Position numbers and translations under genes: made by a program. The notes beneath the pieces are model-generated. The model was not told the DNA's origin. It was given only the letters and a program-made list of their open reading frames with translations, and searched no databases. A stretch of DNA of 64,000 nucleotides from Telmatospirillum sp. (lineage in GTDB: Bacteria; Pseudomonadota; Alphaproteobacteria; Rhodospirillales; Magnetospirillaceae). The stretch covers positions 1 to 64,000 of the forward strand of contig JARLJB010000290.1 of NCBI GenBank assembly GCA_031291415.1, read 5' to 3'. Below, piece after piece: positions 20,303 to 28,742 of the stretch (the first letter of the stretch is position 1; each line of letters begins with the position of its first letter).

Positions 20303-21247
20303 TCAACCCTTGGCGTTGCGTCGGACCAGTTCGGCCGGCGCGGGAAAAGTGAGATAAACCAGCCGTTTGAATTCACGACGCCCCCGGGTGACATTGTCGA
20401 GAATGAAACCGCAGACCAGCGACAAAAAACCGAGAAGCATGACGCCCGTCGACAACAGGGCGGTCGGCATGCGCGGCACCAAGCCGGTTTCGAGAAAGGT
20501 CACAAGAACGGGAACGGCGAGCAGCGAACTGACGATCGCCAGGAACAGGAAGGTCAAAGAGAAGAAGGCCAGTGGCTTTTCTTCCTTGAACAGCAGCCCA
20601 ATCATCCAAAGAATCCGAAAACCATCGCGATAGGTGCGCAATTTGCTGGTCGACCCTTCGGGGCGGGCACCGTAAGGAGTCTCAACCTCCGCCACCGGCA
20701 TCCGAAGACTGAGCGCGTGAACTGCCAATTCCGTCTCTGTCTCGAAACCCGCCGATACGGCCGGAAACGACTTGACGAAACGGCGCGAAAAGACGCGATA
20801 GCCTGACAGCATATCGCGGAAACGGTCTCCGAAAATTCGCGAGACCGCGCCAGTCAACAGACGATTCCCGAAATGATGGCCGGCCCGGAAAGCCTCGCTC
20901 ACGTCGGTCTTCAGGCGGCTGCCAACCACCATATCGAGATTTTCATCGATCAGCTTGGCGATCATCAACGGTGCACTGGGTGCGTGGTAGGTTTCGTCGC
21001 CATCGGTCATCACATAGATGTCGGCTTCGACATCGGCAAACATCCGGCGCACCACATTGCCCTTGCCCTGCAAAGGTTCCTGGCGAACGATAGCCCCGGC
21101 CTCGCGGGCGACCTCGGACGTTCGGTCTTTCGAATTGTTGTCGTAAACGTAAATGTCCGCGTCGGGAAGCACTGCTCTGAACGCCTTGACGACCGACGCA
21201 ATGGCCTTCTCTTCATTGTAGCACGGGATGAGGACGGCTGTTTTCAT
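20303..21247 (-). CDS. GT2 family polyprenyl-phosphate sugar synthase
   Basis: A 314-residue glycosyltransferase of the DPM1/GtrB type. It starts MKTAVLIPCYNEEKAI, with a nucleotide-binding DNNSKDRT segment and the metal-binding TDGDETY (TDGD at 81-84). The SGYRVFSRRF segment follows the catalytic region. Two C-terminal membrane helices (about 225-250 and 260-285) suggest a membrane-anchored synthase that loads a sugar onto a polyprenyl phosphate. The frame is open 83 codons further upstream, but the family start and a nearby GGAGAG support 21247. It is the first gene of the GT2-GT39-GH17 set. Confidence 0.82.
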   Translation of the reverse strand: MKTAVLIPCYNEEKAIASVVKAFRAVLPDADIYVYDNNSKDRTSEVAREAGAIVRQEPLQGKGNVVRRMFADVEADIYVMTDGDETYHAPSAPLMIAKLIDENLDMVVGSRLKTDVSEAFRAGHHFGNRLLTGAVSRIFGDRFRDMLSGYRVFSRRFVKSFPAVSAGFETETELAVHALSLRMPVAEVETPYGARPEGSTSKLRTYRDGFRILWMIGLLFKEEKPLAFFSLTFLFLAIVSSLLAVPVLVTFLETGLVPRMPTALLSTGVMLLGFLSLVCGFILDNVTRGRREFKRLVYLTFPAPAELVRRNAKG

Positions 21248-21502
21248 CGTGTCGGGGCTCTCCACTGGCGCACGATCGTGACGACTGCGTACCGGCGTCG
21301 GAGGATGCCGACCCAAACCCTGTGCGTCAATGGGCGAACGTCTCACATTCCCATATTCCTGAACCAGGCCCCCATCAACTGACAACCGGTCGCGGAGGAG
21401 GCTATGGCAAACCAGCAACCATATTTTTTTTGCCAGAACTTGGTTGACATGGGCATGAGTCAACGATATCGAATTAATAATGAGAGTTAATCGCATTTAT
21501 AC

Positions 21503-23011
21503 GTGAGCATGGAGGTTCTGTTGGCTGTTTGGAAAGAAAACCGTTCGGCGGCTCGTCGTTTCGGCCACACGATGATCGGTGTCGCGCTTGGTGTTGCCGC
21601 CATTCAAGGCGCGAATGCCGCGCCCCCGGAGGAAGAGTCCCACCCAACGATGTTATCCGCTGATGACCCGGCCACGTCGGGCGGCGAGTCTCCAACCTCG
21701 CCCGCGCAGGCGCCATCTTCGAAGACCATGTTGGGCGACATGGGGGGATTGCGCCCCTTCCTCGGTCAGTACGGGCTGACGTTCATTCTTCAGGAAACCA
21801 GCGAGGTCCTTGGCAATGTCAGTGGCGGCAATCGCAAGGGCTGGGCTTATGATGGCGTTACCCAGGCGGCTCTGCAGATGGATACCGACCAAGCACTGGG
21901 CATCGCCGGTGGGACCATCAATGTCAGCGCCCTGCAAATTCATGGACGCAATCTCTCGTCCGACAACCTGCAAAGCCTGCAGACCGCCAGCGGCATCTCG
22001 GCCAACCGGTCGAGCCGCCTCTGGGAACTTTGGTATCAGCAGAAATTTTTCGACGACGACCGGCTCGACGTGAAAATCGGCCAGCAAAGCATCGACCAGG
22101 AGTTCATGGCCAGTCAGAACGCCGCGCTTTTCGTCAACACGATGTTCGGCTGGCCGATGCTGCCGTCAGCCGACTTGCCGGACGGCGGACCGGCCTACCC
22201 GCTTTCGGCTCCGGGTATCCGCGCCCGAGCCCAAGCAAGCGAGTCGGTGACCGTTTTGGCCGGCGTCTTCAATGGTCGGCCAACCGCAAAAGCCAGCCTG
22301 GATTCGCAAAGGGAAAATGCTTCCGGCACGAGTTTTCCAACCAATGGGGGTATTCTGGCGATCGGCGAGCTTCAGTATGCCGTGGCATCGGCGACTGCCG
22401 TGGCACATGCCGACGAAGCGCCGACGGCACCAGTCGGCCTCTACAAAGTTGGCGTTTGGTACGATAGCGAGCGCTTCAATGACCTGCGTTATGACCACGA
22501 CGGTCGGTCGCTGGCCTCCCCGAACAGCAACGGCGATCCTCTCACCCATCGCGGAAATCTCGCCTTTTATGCGGTCGCTGACCAGATGGTTTGGCAATCG
22601 ACCGACCAAGAGGATCGCGCGGTCAGCCTTTTCGCCCGAATCATGGGCACACCCGACGACGACCGCAACATAATCGATTTCGCTTTGAATGCCGGTGTGA
22701 CCATCCACGCACCATTGCCTGAGAGGAATGAAGACAGTTTCGGTATCGGGATCGGTTACGCCAAAGTCAGCAGCCGCGCCAGCGCCCTTGACCGCGACGT
22801 GGAGCGCTACGGCGGCAGCTACACGCCAGCGAGGAGCGAAGAAACCTTCGTCGAGGTGACCTATCAAGTTCAAATGACACCCTGGTGGCAGCTTCAGCCC
22901 GATTTTCAGTATGTGTTCAATCCCGGCGGCGGTGTGACCGGACGCTATGACGCGGCACACAAAACCGGAAACGAGACGATCGTCGGCGCGCGAACGAATA
23001 TTACCTTTTGA
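21503..23011 (+). CDS. Carbohydrate-selective porin, OprB family
   Basis: A 502-residue outer-membrane protein. The N-terminus has a basic stretch (KENRSAARR) and a hydrophobic core (MIGVALGVAAIQGANA), with probable cleavage after ANA. It is followed by a low-complexity Pro/Ser linker. The beta-barrel begins near FLGQYGLTFILQETSEV and ends in a Phe-terminated strand (TNITF), the outer-membrane insertion signal. The ELWYQQKFFDDDRLDVKIGQQ segment is typical of OprB. It would passively import sugars or small acids. GTG at 21503 or ATG at 21509 may be the true start. It could serve either the glycan block or the acid-uptake cluster downstream. Confidence 0.82.
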   Translation: MSMEVLLAVWKENRSAARRFGHTMIGVALGVAAIQGANAAPPEEESHPTMLSADDPATSGGESPTSPAQAPSSKTMLGDMGGLRPFLGQYGLTFILQETSEVLGNVSGGNRKGWAYDGVTQAALQMDTDQALGIAGGTINVSALQIHGRNLSSDNLQSLQTASGISANRSSRLWELWYQQKFFDDDRLDVKIGQQSIDQEFMASQNAALFVNTMFGWPMLPSADLPDGGPAYPLSAPGIRARAQASESVTVLAGVFNGRPTAKASLDSQRENASGTSFPTNGGILAIGELQYAVASATAVAHADEAPTAPVGLYKVGVWYDSERFNDLRYDHDGRSLASPNSNGDPLTHRGNLAFYAVADQMVWQSTDQEDRAVSLFARIMGTPDDDRNIIDFALNAGVTIHAPLPERNEDSFGIGIGYAKVSSRASALDRDVERYGGSYTPARSEETFVEVTYQVQMTPWWQLQPDFQYVFNPGGGVTGRYDAAHKTGNETIVGARTNITF

Positions 23012-23212
23012 GGGCAACGCGATTCCGTAGCGGAGCCATTATGACGATGAGCTGGATCGCACTTTCCCCGCTGCCGTCCAGTTCATCTCAGTGCTATTAT
23101 GGCGTAGGTGATATCATACCTTCACTAACGGCACGCCCTAATGAGTCCTCGATCACTTGGTCGAGGGCCGCGAAAAAAGAACTGGGCGACATATAAGTAA
23201 GGGGAGGACACC

Positions 23213-24145
23213 ATGATCGCTGAATTCAGTGGTGATTTTATCCAATGGCTTCGAGGATTCTATTACACGGTTCAAACTGGGAGCCTGTCTGCAGCCACGA
23301 CAATAATGAACCGAAACCAATCGGCGCTCTCGCACCAAATCAAGTGCCTTGAGGACGAACTTGGCGTCAAGCTGTTCCGAGGCACCAAAGCCAAGCATGA
23401 ACTGACCGACGAGGGAAGGTTCCTGCTGGAAAAAAGCATCGGTATCTTCGATACGATAAATTCGATCAAGAACAGCATTGGCACCCTGCCGGATTCCCTG
23501 TCCGGTGAGATTGGCATTGCCGGCCTCTACACGATTGTCCAGCATTACCTGCCACATAAGGTCTCTCAGTTCAGCATGCACTATCCGCAGGTCAGTTTTC
23601 AGCTCCAGGGAAGCGCCTGTCGGCAACCCATTCTCGACATGGTCGCTTCGCGCGAAGTGGACATCGGCATCATGTGCGTCGATGAGGCTCCACAAGGTTT
23701 TGACACCACACCGTTGTTCTCGACGGAGGTCATGTGCGTCTCACCAAAGACCGGCCCTTATTCCGTCGCGCGGATAACCAACCTTGAGCAACTCGCCAGT
23801 TTCCCCTGCATCTATCCTCTCAAGACCAGCACGATGGAACCGTTTCTCGAACGCCAGTTTGGACGCTTCGGACTCAGCCCACAAAACAAGTATCTCGTCG
23901 ATCACTTCGAGGCCGCCAAGATCTGCGTCGGCATGGGTATGGGCATCACCTTCATTGATGACTTTGCCTGTACCGAGGTCGATCGCCAGAAGCTCAATGT
24001 CGTTTCCATGTCGGCTTTCTTCCCTCGACGCGTACACAGCGGCATCAAGCGGCGGGATATGTTCGTGCCCCCCCACCTGGAAGCGTTTTTACGGTTTCTG
24101 GGCAGTGGGACCAGAGTGTACCCAGATACCCAGACGCAGTCTTGA
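23213..24145 (+). CDS. LysR-family transcriptional regulator
   Basis: A 310-residue regulator. A winged HTH lies at residues 8-68 (GSLSAATTIMNRNQSALSHQI, then LEDELGVKLFRG), followed by a LysR substrate-binding domain from about 95 to 300. AGGGGAGG sits just upstream of the ATG. It borders the CoA-pathway cluster and converges on the first MFS gene, so it is the best local candidate for the activator that reads the shared promoter motif described below. A second LysR gene lies at the other flank (54.5 kb), and nothing in the sequence proves which regulates what. Confidence 0.88.
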   Translation: MIAEFSGDFIQWLRGFYYTVQTGSLSAATTIMNRNQSALSHQIKCLEDELGVKLFRGTKAKHELTDEGRFLLEKSIGIFDTINSIKNSIGTLPDSLSGEIGIAGLYTIVQHYLPHKVSQFSMHYPQVSFQLQGSACRQPILDMVASREVDIGIMCVDEAPQGFDTTPLFSTEVMCVSPKTGPYSVARITNLEQLASFPCIYPLKTSTMEPFLERQFGRFGLSPQNKYLVDHFEAAKICVGMGMGITFIDDFACTEVDRQKLNVVSMSAFFPRRVHSGIKRRDMFVPPHLEAFLRFLGSGTRVYPDTQTQS

Positions 24146-24265
24146 CCAGCGAGCTCGTCGGTTCTTCGCCCTGCCGCTGGCGTTTGGCCACGATTTCGAG
24201 GCGATACGCAGCATGGTGTTTGCCTGCCAAAAGCGCGTCAGGCAAACACTCATTTATGCGTCAGG

Positions 24266-24390
24266 TTTACCGGCAGGCCAATCAATTGACCTGCCCGTAA
24301 AGCCCCTTCGCCCTACGAGGGCATCCGCCCGCTTGGCCGCAGCCAGGGGTGGCGGCTAATACCGGCAAACGAGTCATTCGCCGGTATTAG
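24266..24390. terminator. Two hairpins between convergent LysR and MFS genes
   Basis: First stem: TTTACCGGCAGG (24266-24277) with CCTGCCCGTAAA (24290-24301), one mismatch. Second stem: CTAATACCGGC (24356-24366) with GCCGGTATTAG (24380-24390), perfect with a 13-base loop. They lie between two 3' ends and probably act as terminators in both directions. Neither has a long T-run. Confidence 0.55.
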
Positions 24391-24403
24391 GGCAAGCATC
24401 TCA

Positions 24404-25732
24404 CTACTCCGTAATTTCAATACGATAAGGGGTCCGGGGAACGAGAAAGAGGAAAGACAATGCCGCAATGAGCGCAAGGGAGGAGGCTAGCACCAAGGCT
24501 GACGCAAAAGAATGCGTAGCATTGACAATGAATCCAATCGCTAACGGCGACAAAGTGCCGCCAAGGTTGGCGGAGAAGTTCAGCACTCCGAAAGACACGC
24601 CACCTGCCTTCCGTGGTGCAATGTCGGCCATCAACGCCCAGATAACCGTCGAAACCATGCCTTGCCCACAAAAGGCCAATGACATAAAGCCGATCACGAT
24701 ACCAATCTGATCGGTGTAGTTGGCGCCGATAATCGAACATGCGAACAACAGTCCGATAATAATCGGTGTCTTCCGGGAAAATCCCGTCGAATATCCCTTT
24801 GCCAGCAGCCAATCAGACCCCTTTCCACCGATCAATACGCCACAGATAGCAGCTACATACGGAAGAATACCGAATATACCAAAGCTGAGCATTGTTATGT
24901 GTTTCTCGGTGACGAGATAAGATGGGAACCACGTCAGGAAGAACCAAAGTATCGATGTGTTGGAAAAAATTCCGATGTACATTCCCCAGAGCTGACGATG
25001 CCCAAACAGCTGCCTAATCTGTTTCCAGCTTACTTTTGTTTTCTCCGTTAGGGTATTGGACAAACCACCACCTTGCTTGATAAGGTCAAGCTCAGCCTGA
25101 TCAACTTTCTTATGGTTTGCCGGATCGCGGTACCAAATCAACCAACCGATAGCCGCAGCCAATCCCAGGCCGCCAGTAACATAGAAAATTGACTCCCAAC
25201 CAAAGGTCACAAGCAGCCATGTCAAAAATGGCGTACAAAAAGCCAAGCCTATGTATTCAGCGCCAGTATATAAGCCGGTAGCCAGGCCACGTTCGTTTGA
25301 TGGGAACCACGTACTGACGATACGACCGTTAAGCGGAAAAGCCGGAGCCTCGAATAGGCCAAGGCCAATTCGACAACCGACTAATTGTGCAAAGCCACTT
25401 GTAAGACCGATTAATGCCGTAAATGCCGACCAACCGAATAGCCCAACGAAATAGATCATCCTAGCCCCAACGGTATCGACAAGCCAACCGCAGGGTATTT
25501 GCATTAACGTGTACGCCCAACCGAAAGCAGAAAACACGATCCCCATCATCGCCGCATTAAGTCCAAGCTCCTTAGACATAAATGGCGCAGCAATTGCTAG
25601 GTTAGTTCGGTCTAGATAATTAATAAATGTCACGACACAGACCAAAAAAACGATAAACCACCTTACGTTAGTATGTTTCTGTTTGACGACTGCCGTCATT
25701 TTTTCTTGTCTATCGTTAGTTATTGTTTCCAA
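24404..25732 (-). CDS. MFS transporter, anion:cation symporter (ACS) type
   Basis: A 442-residue, 12-helix carrier. The first helix ends VTFINYLDRTNLAIAAPFM, the signature of the ACS family (hexuronate, glucarate, phthalate, 4-hydroxybenzoate and related organic anions). The loop between helices 2 and 3 (GWLVDTVGARM) matches the MFS G-x-x-x-D-x-x-G-x-R motif. A TTG start at 25732 is chosen because GGGAGG lies seven bases upstream; ATG at 25699 is the alternative. It is downstream of the 54-residue ORF and the promoter at 26178-26206, so uptake of the pathway substrate is the likely job. The exact anion is unknown. Confidence 0.85.
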   Translation of the reverse strand: METITNDRQEKMTAVVKQKHTNVRWFIVFLVCVVTFINYLDRTNLAIAAPFMSKELGLNAAMMGIVFSAFGWAYTLMQIPCGWLVDTVGARMIYFVGLFGWSAFTALIGLTSGFAQLVGCRIGLGLFEAPAFPLNGRIVSTWFPSNERGLATGLYTGAEYIGLAFCTPFLTWLLVTFGWESIFYVTGGLGLAAAIGWLIWYRDPANHKKVDQAELDLIKQGGGLSNTLTEKTKVSWKQIRQLFGHRQLWGMYIGIFSNTSILWFFLTWFPSYLVTEKHITMLSFGIFGILPYVAAICGVLIGGKGSDWLLAKGYSTGFSRKTPIIIGLLFACSIIGANYTDQIGIVIGFMSLAFCGQGMVSTVIWALMADIAPRKAGGVSFGVLNFSANLGGTLSPLAIGFIVNATHSFASALVLASSLALIAALSFLFLVPRTPYRIEITE

Positions 25733-25931
25733 TTGTCCGCCTCCCTTTTTTGTTAGATCGTTTTGCAGAGAACGTTATAACCTGATTAATATCAGATTTA
25801 ACACACGGTAATCAGCCATTACCCGCGACATAAATATATTGCGTCGATTACGCATATAATTATTATGCGATATCTACATTAAAATTAACAATTTGATACA
25901 GATAATAATATATAGAATAACTATATTTTTT

Positions 25932-26096
25932 TTATTTCTGCAATACACCGAGATCGTCAGTCTGGCGGACGTCCCATAATTCTTGCGGAAAGATATCGAA
26001 GTCTCTCATTCCAGACGCCAGAAACTCTGATTTGTTTTCGGCGATGCGATGGATCTTCTTCCTTAAGGCGTCGAGCGGCCTGCCAGTTAGTTTCAC
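25932..26096 (-). CDS. Unrecognised 54-residue protein
   Basis: A GTG start at 26096 with AGGGAGG directly upstream opens a 54-codon frame ending TAA at 25932-25934. The product begins MKLTGRPLDALRKKIHRIAE and ends with a polar segment containing FPQELWDVRQ. It is hydrophilic, predicted helical at the N-terminus, with no signal peptide or Cys. It is the first reading frame after the regulon-type promoter at 26178-26206 and is followed 199 bp later by the MFS gene, whose ribosome site is almost identical (GGGAGGCGGA in both). I know no family for it. It could be a small accessory or regulatory protein, or a leader peptide. Confidence 0.5.
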   Translation of the reverse strand: MKLTGRPLDALRKKIHRIAENKSEFLASGMRDFDIFPQELWDVRQTDDLGVLQK

Positions 26097-26366
26097 GTTC
26101 CGCCTCCCTATTTGCGATCATCGATAAAATAACCGTCGCAACAGCGGTAACTCTGAAATCACTTATATCATATTATGACTATCGTTAGAGTCATTCATCG
26201 AGTCAAATTGAATATTTACTAATTATATACATCGAAATTATTGCTGACATTTTTGATATCATCGAAATTATAGATAATATGAATTCGTCCACCAGACTCC
26301 ATCATGCCAAATCCAGCATCAATCGGATAAAACGATGGCGATCGCGCGGATTTTTGACGATGAAAA
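26097..26366. other. Intergenic region carrying the promoter of the 54-aa ORF/MFS unit
   Basis: About 270 AT-rich bases between the ligase 3' end and the small ORF. Apart from the minus-strand promoter-like motif at 26178-26206 I see no gene. Confidence 0.5.
26178..26206 (-). promoter_or_regulatory. Shared-motif promoter, copy E
   Basis: On the minus strand: TTGACT (26206-26201), 17 bp, GATAGT (26183-26178), continuing CATAAT. A perfect dyad TGACT-N8-AGTCA lies at 26176-26193, and TGACTC repeats at a 12-bp period. It drives the 54-residue ORF and probably the ACS transporter. Confidence 0.65.
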
Positions 26367-28055
26367 TCAGGACGCTTTGCCATGCAGGCGAATGGTCTTT
26401 CCGTTTTTCTCACCGTCATGGATATCTCCCGTTCCCATTTTTCTACGGATGTCGTCCCGCAGACTGGATTTACAGACCTTCCCGGCCGGATTGCGCGGTA
26501 AGCTGCCGATGATTTCGACCCGCTCCGGAAATTTGAATTTCGCCACATGCCGTTCCGTGAAGAAGGTCACCACGTCTTCGAGCGTCAAAGTGTCCGTGGC
26601 ATTTTTGAGGCACACGTAGGCGCAGGTTCGTTCCCCCAACCGGGGGTCGGGCATGGCCACCGCGGCGGCCTCGCGCACCTTGGGATGATCGAGAAGAATG
26701 CCTTCGACTTCGGTACTGCTGATGTTTTCGCCGCCCCGGATGATGACATCCTTTTTGCGGCCGGTGATCTTGATGTAGCCATCCTCGTCCATCAGGCAAA
26801 GATCGCCGCTGTAATACCAGCCGTCATCATCTAAGGCCTTGGCGGTCAGTTCCGGCTCCTTGAGATATCCGACAAAGACGTTGGGGCCCCGCGACGCTTC
26901 TTCGCCTTCCGTGTGGAACGGCAGGGTCCGGTGCTTATCATCGACGACCCGTGTTTCCACGCCGGACACAGCTCTACCGTCAGACATGAAGATTTTGTCC
27001 AGTGTGTCTTCCGGGCTCGACACCGTGTGCGGAACGCTTTCCGTCGAGCCATAGACGCTGATGACGCGAAAGCCCTTGTCCCACGCGTCCTTGCGGATCT
27101 TCTGCGTCGACGGAGCGCCGCCGCACAGGACAAAACGCAGCGACGAGATGTCGTAGGGCCGTTGCTGCATCTCGCAGAGCATGTCATGCACGACCGGCGT
27201 GGCCCCCATGGTGTAAGTGCACTTTTCTTGTTCAATGAGCGAGAGCGCGGCATCGGGCTTGAAGCGATCCAGCAGAACGCTCGTACCGCCAAGCATAAAA
27301 GGGGTGGTCACACCATGATGAAAACCGGTCGCATGCGCCACCGGGGCCGGCATGAGCATGATGTCGTTGCCGGTAAGATGCAGGACCGCGGCGAAACTCT
27401 TGATACCCGAGATAATATTGTTGTGGGTATGCATGACGCCTTTCGGAAAACTCTCGGTTCCCGAGGTGAACAGCAGCGACGCAAGGTCATCGGCGCTCCG
27501 CCTCCGGGTTTCCCGGAGGGGATCGCTCTGTTCCAGGACATGATCCAGAGTGAGCCATCCATCCGGTGCAGGCACATCCTTCTCGACCACGACGATCTGT
27601 TGCAGCGACGGGATCTCGTTTAGAACCGACTGCGCCATCGGCAGATAATCGCATTTACGGAAAAACGTCGGAACAAACAGGATTTTTGATTCGCACTTGC
27701 GGAGAACGAAACCCAAATCGTCATGGCGCAGATTGGGAAGAACCGGGTTGATCACCGCCCCCGCTTTCAGGCACGCCACATAGATGATCGTGAATTCCGA
27801 CCATCCCGGAACCTGTACGGAAACCACATCGCCCGGCTCGATACCCGAACGGCACAGCCATCCGGCCAGACGGGCCGCCCGCGCATCCAGTTCCGCATAG
27901 GTCAATCGACAGCCCTGCTGGTCGACCACCGCCGTCTTTTCCGGTACGGCCAGCACGGACATGTTCCAATAGTCGGCAAGGGTCGCATCACCCCAATAAC
28001 CCTTCCGCCGGTATTCCTGCTTGCGATCCGCATGGATCCTCATGTCAGGCTGCAT
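26367..28055 (-). CDS. AMP-forming acyl-CoA ligase (CaiC/crotonobetaine-CoA-ligase-like)
   Basis: A 562-residue adenylating enzyme that would activate a carboxylic acid as AMP-ester and then CoA-thioester. The P-loop is [13 protein letters not shown] (about 195-206), A5 is YGSTES, and the hinge region is [20 protein letters not shown], followed by [16 protein letters not shown]. The catalytic Lys526 sits in PRNPAGK, which fits the PX4GK pattern recognised by Pat-type acetyltransferases. The start at 28055 has GGGGAG five bases upstream. It lies 23 bp after the desulfoferrodoxin-like gene and is probably co-transcribed with it. The substrate is unknown; the CaiC resemblance is at family level. 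Confidence 0.85.
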   Translation of the reverse strand: MQPDMRIHADRKQEYRRKGYWGDATLADYWNMSVLAVPEKTAVVDQQGCRLTYAELDARAARLAGWLCRSGIEPGDVVSVQVPGWSEFTIIYVACLKAGAVINPVLPNLRHDDLGFVLRKCESKILFVPTFFRKCDYLPMAQSVLNEIPSLQQIVVVEKDVPAPDGWLTLDHVLEQSDPLRETRRRSADDLASLLFTSGTESFPKGVMHTHNNIISGIKSFAAVLHLTGNDIMLMPAPVAHATGFHHGVTTPFMLGGTSVLLDRFKPDAALSLIEQEKCTYTMGATPVVHDMLCEMQQRPYDISSLRFVLCGGAPSTQKIRKDAWDKGFRVISVYGSTESVPHTVSSPEDTLDKIFMSDGRAVSGVETRVVDDKHRTLPFHTEGEEASRGPNVFVGYLKEPELTAKALDDDGWYYSGDLCLMDEDGYIKITGRKKDVIIRGGENISSTEVEGILLDHPKVREAAAVAMPDPRLGERTCAYVCLKNATDTLTLEDVVTFFTERHVAKFKFPERVEIIGSLPRNPAGKVCKSSLRDDIRRKMGTGDIHDGEKNGKTIRLHGKAS

Positions 28056-28078
28056 CACTCTCCCCTTAGGTTTATGGG

Positions 28079-28615
28079 CTAGAAGATGAACATCCATAGC
28101 CCGTGTTTTGTGCAGTGAGCGTAGGCTGCGTATCCTCGCTTGCACTGAAACATGCAGTGTCCCCGCCCCATCTTGCAGATGGGCTGATCGCAGTAGCCAA
28201 AGGCGTCTTCGTCAGACAGGGCGAAGCTTGCTTCCGGATCTTGCCCCGGATTGAGATATTTGAGATGTCCGCCCTCAAAGCTCCGCAGCCAGATCCAATC
28301 TACATAGTGATCGGAGGTCATCGGATGAGGATGACGAGGGTCCGCGCCGACATGGACAACAACTGTGTTGTGCTCGAATCCGCCGGTGATTGTCATCATC
28401 GGCCGGTGTACGAGTTCATCCGAAGCGTCTGACGCTTGTCGTGGAACCAGTTCCCGCATGGGCTGCCCACAACACCTAGACGGAGCGAGTTCAGAATTGC
28501 CGTGGCCGACACGGGACGATCCGATGAGCAGCGCATTGCAATAATCACATATATAAAAGCGCGGACAGTCACTGCGAAATTTTGGCAGTGTGCTCGTTTT
28601 TTTTGGTTGATCCAT
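28079..28615 (-). CDS. Desulfoferrodoxin/superoxide reductase-like protein with a four-Cys insert
   Basis: A 178-residue protein. The N-terminal part has a desulforedoxin-type iron knuckle: Cys23, Cys26, Cys48, Cys49 (CDYC then CCGQPM). The C-terminal part matches the superoxide reductase centre: His70 in HRP, His97 and His103 in [12 protein letters not shown], and Cys168/His171 in CTKHGLW, the same spacings as the five ligands of class I desulfoferrodoxin. Unlike known family members it carries an insert before the last ligands with four more cysteines (142, 147, 154, 158), possibly another metal site. GAGGGG precedes the ATG. Co-location with the ligase suggests a redox role in this pathway, not only oxygen defence. 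Confidence 0.8.
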   Translation of the reverse strand: MDQPKKTSTLPKFRSDCPRFYICDYCNALLIGSSRVGHGNSELAPSRCCGQPMRELVPRQASDASDELVHRPMMTITGGFEHNTVVVHVGADPRHPHPMTSDHYVDWIWLRSFEGGHLKYLNPGQDPEASFALSDEDAFGYCDQPICKMGRGHCMFQCKRGYAAYAHCTKHGLWMFIF

Positions 28616-28666
28616 CCGCCCCTCAAAATCTTATAAGGTGCAGTACGGGATTTACTTTGCGTAAAT

Positions 28667-28689
28667 GATCATATATCGACCATATGATC
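28667..28689. promoter_or_regulatory. Palindrome upstream of the desulfoferrodoxin-like gene
   Basis: GATCATAT (28667-28674) and ATATGATC (28682-28689) form a perfect 8-bp inverted repeat with a 7-base spacer, 52 bp before the minus-strand ATG at 28615. It is a candidate operator. It is different from the six shared promoter motifs. Confidence 0.4.
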
Positions 28690-28703
28690 TAAGCATCTTT
28701 GGC

Positions 28704-28740
28704 GAACGGAGTGCCGGAGAATAACTCCGGCACTCCGTTC
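28704..28740 (-). terminator. 16-bp-stem hairpin at the end of the MFS gene
   Basis: GAACGGAGTGCCGGAG (28704-28719) pairs perfectly with 28725-28740 around a 5-base loop, starting two bases beyond the MFS stop codon at 28743. It probably ends the transcript that begins at the promoter at 32692-32720. No T-run follows, so it may instead stabilise the 3' end. Confidence 0.6.
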
Positions 28741-28742
28741 TC

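Noticed and set aside
26219-26548. Minus-strand open frame across the ligase 3' end and the AT-rich spacer
   Set aside because: It overlaps the ligase C-terminus in another frame and shows no family features.
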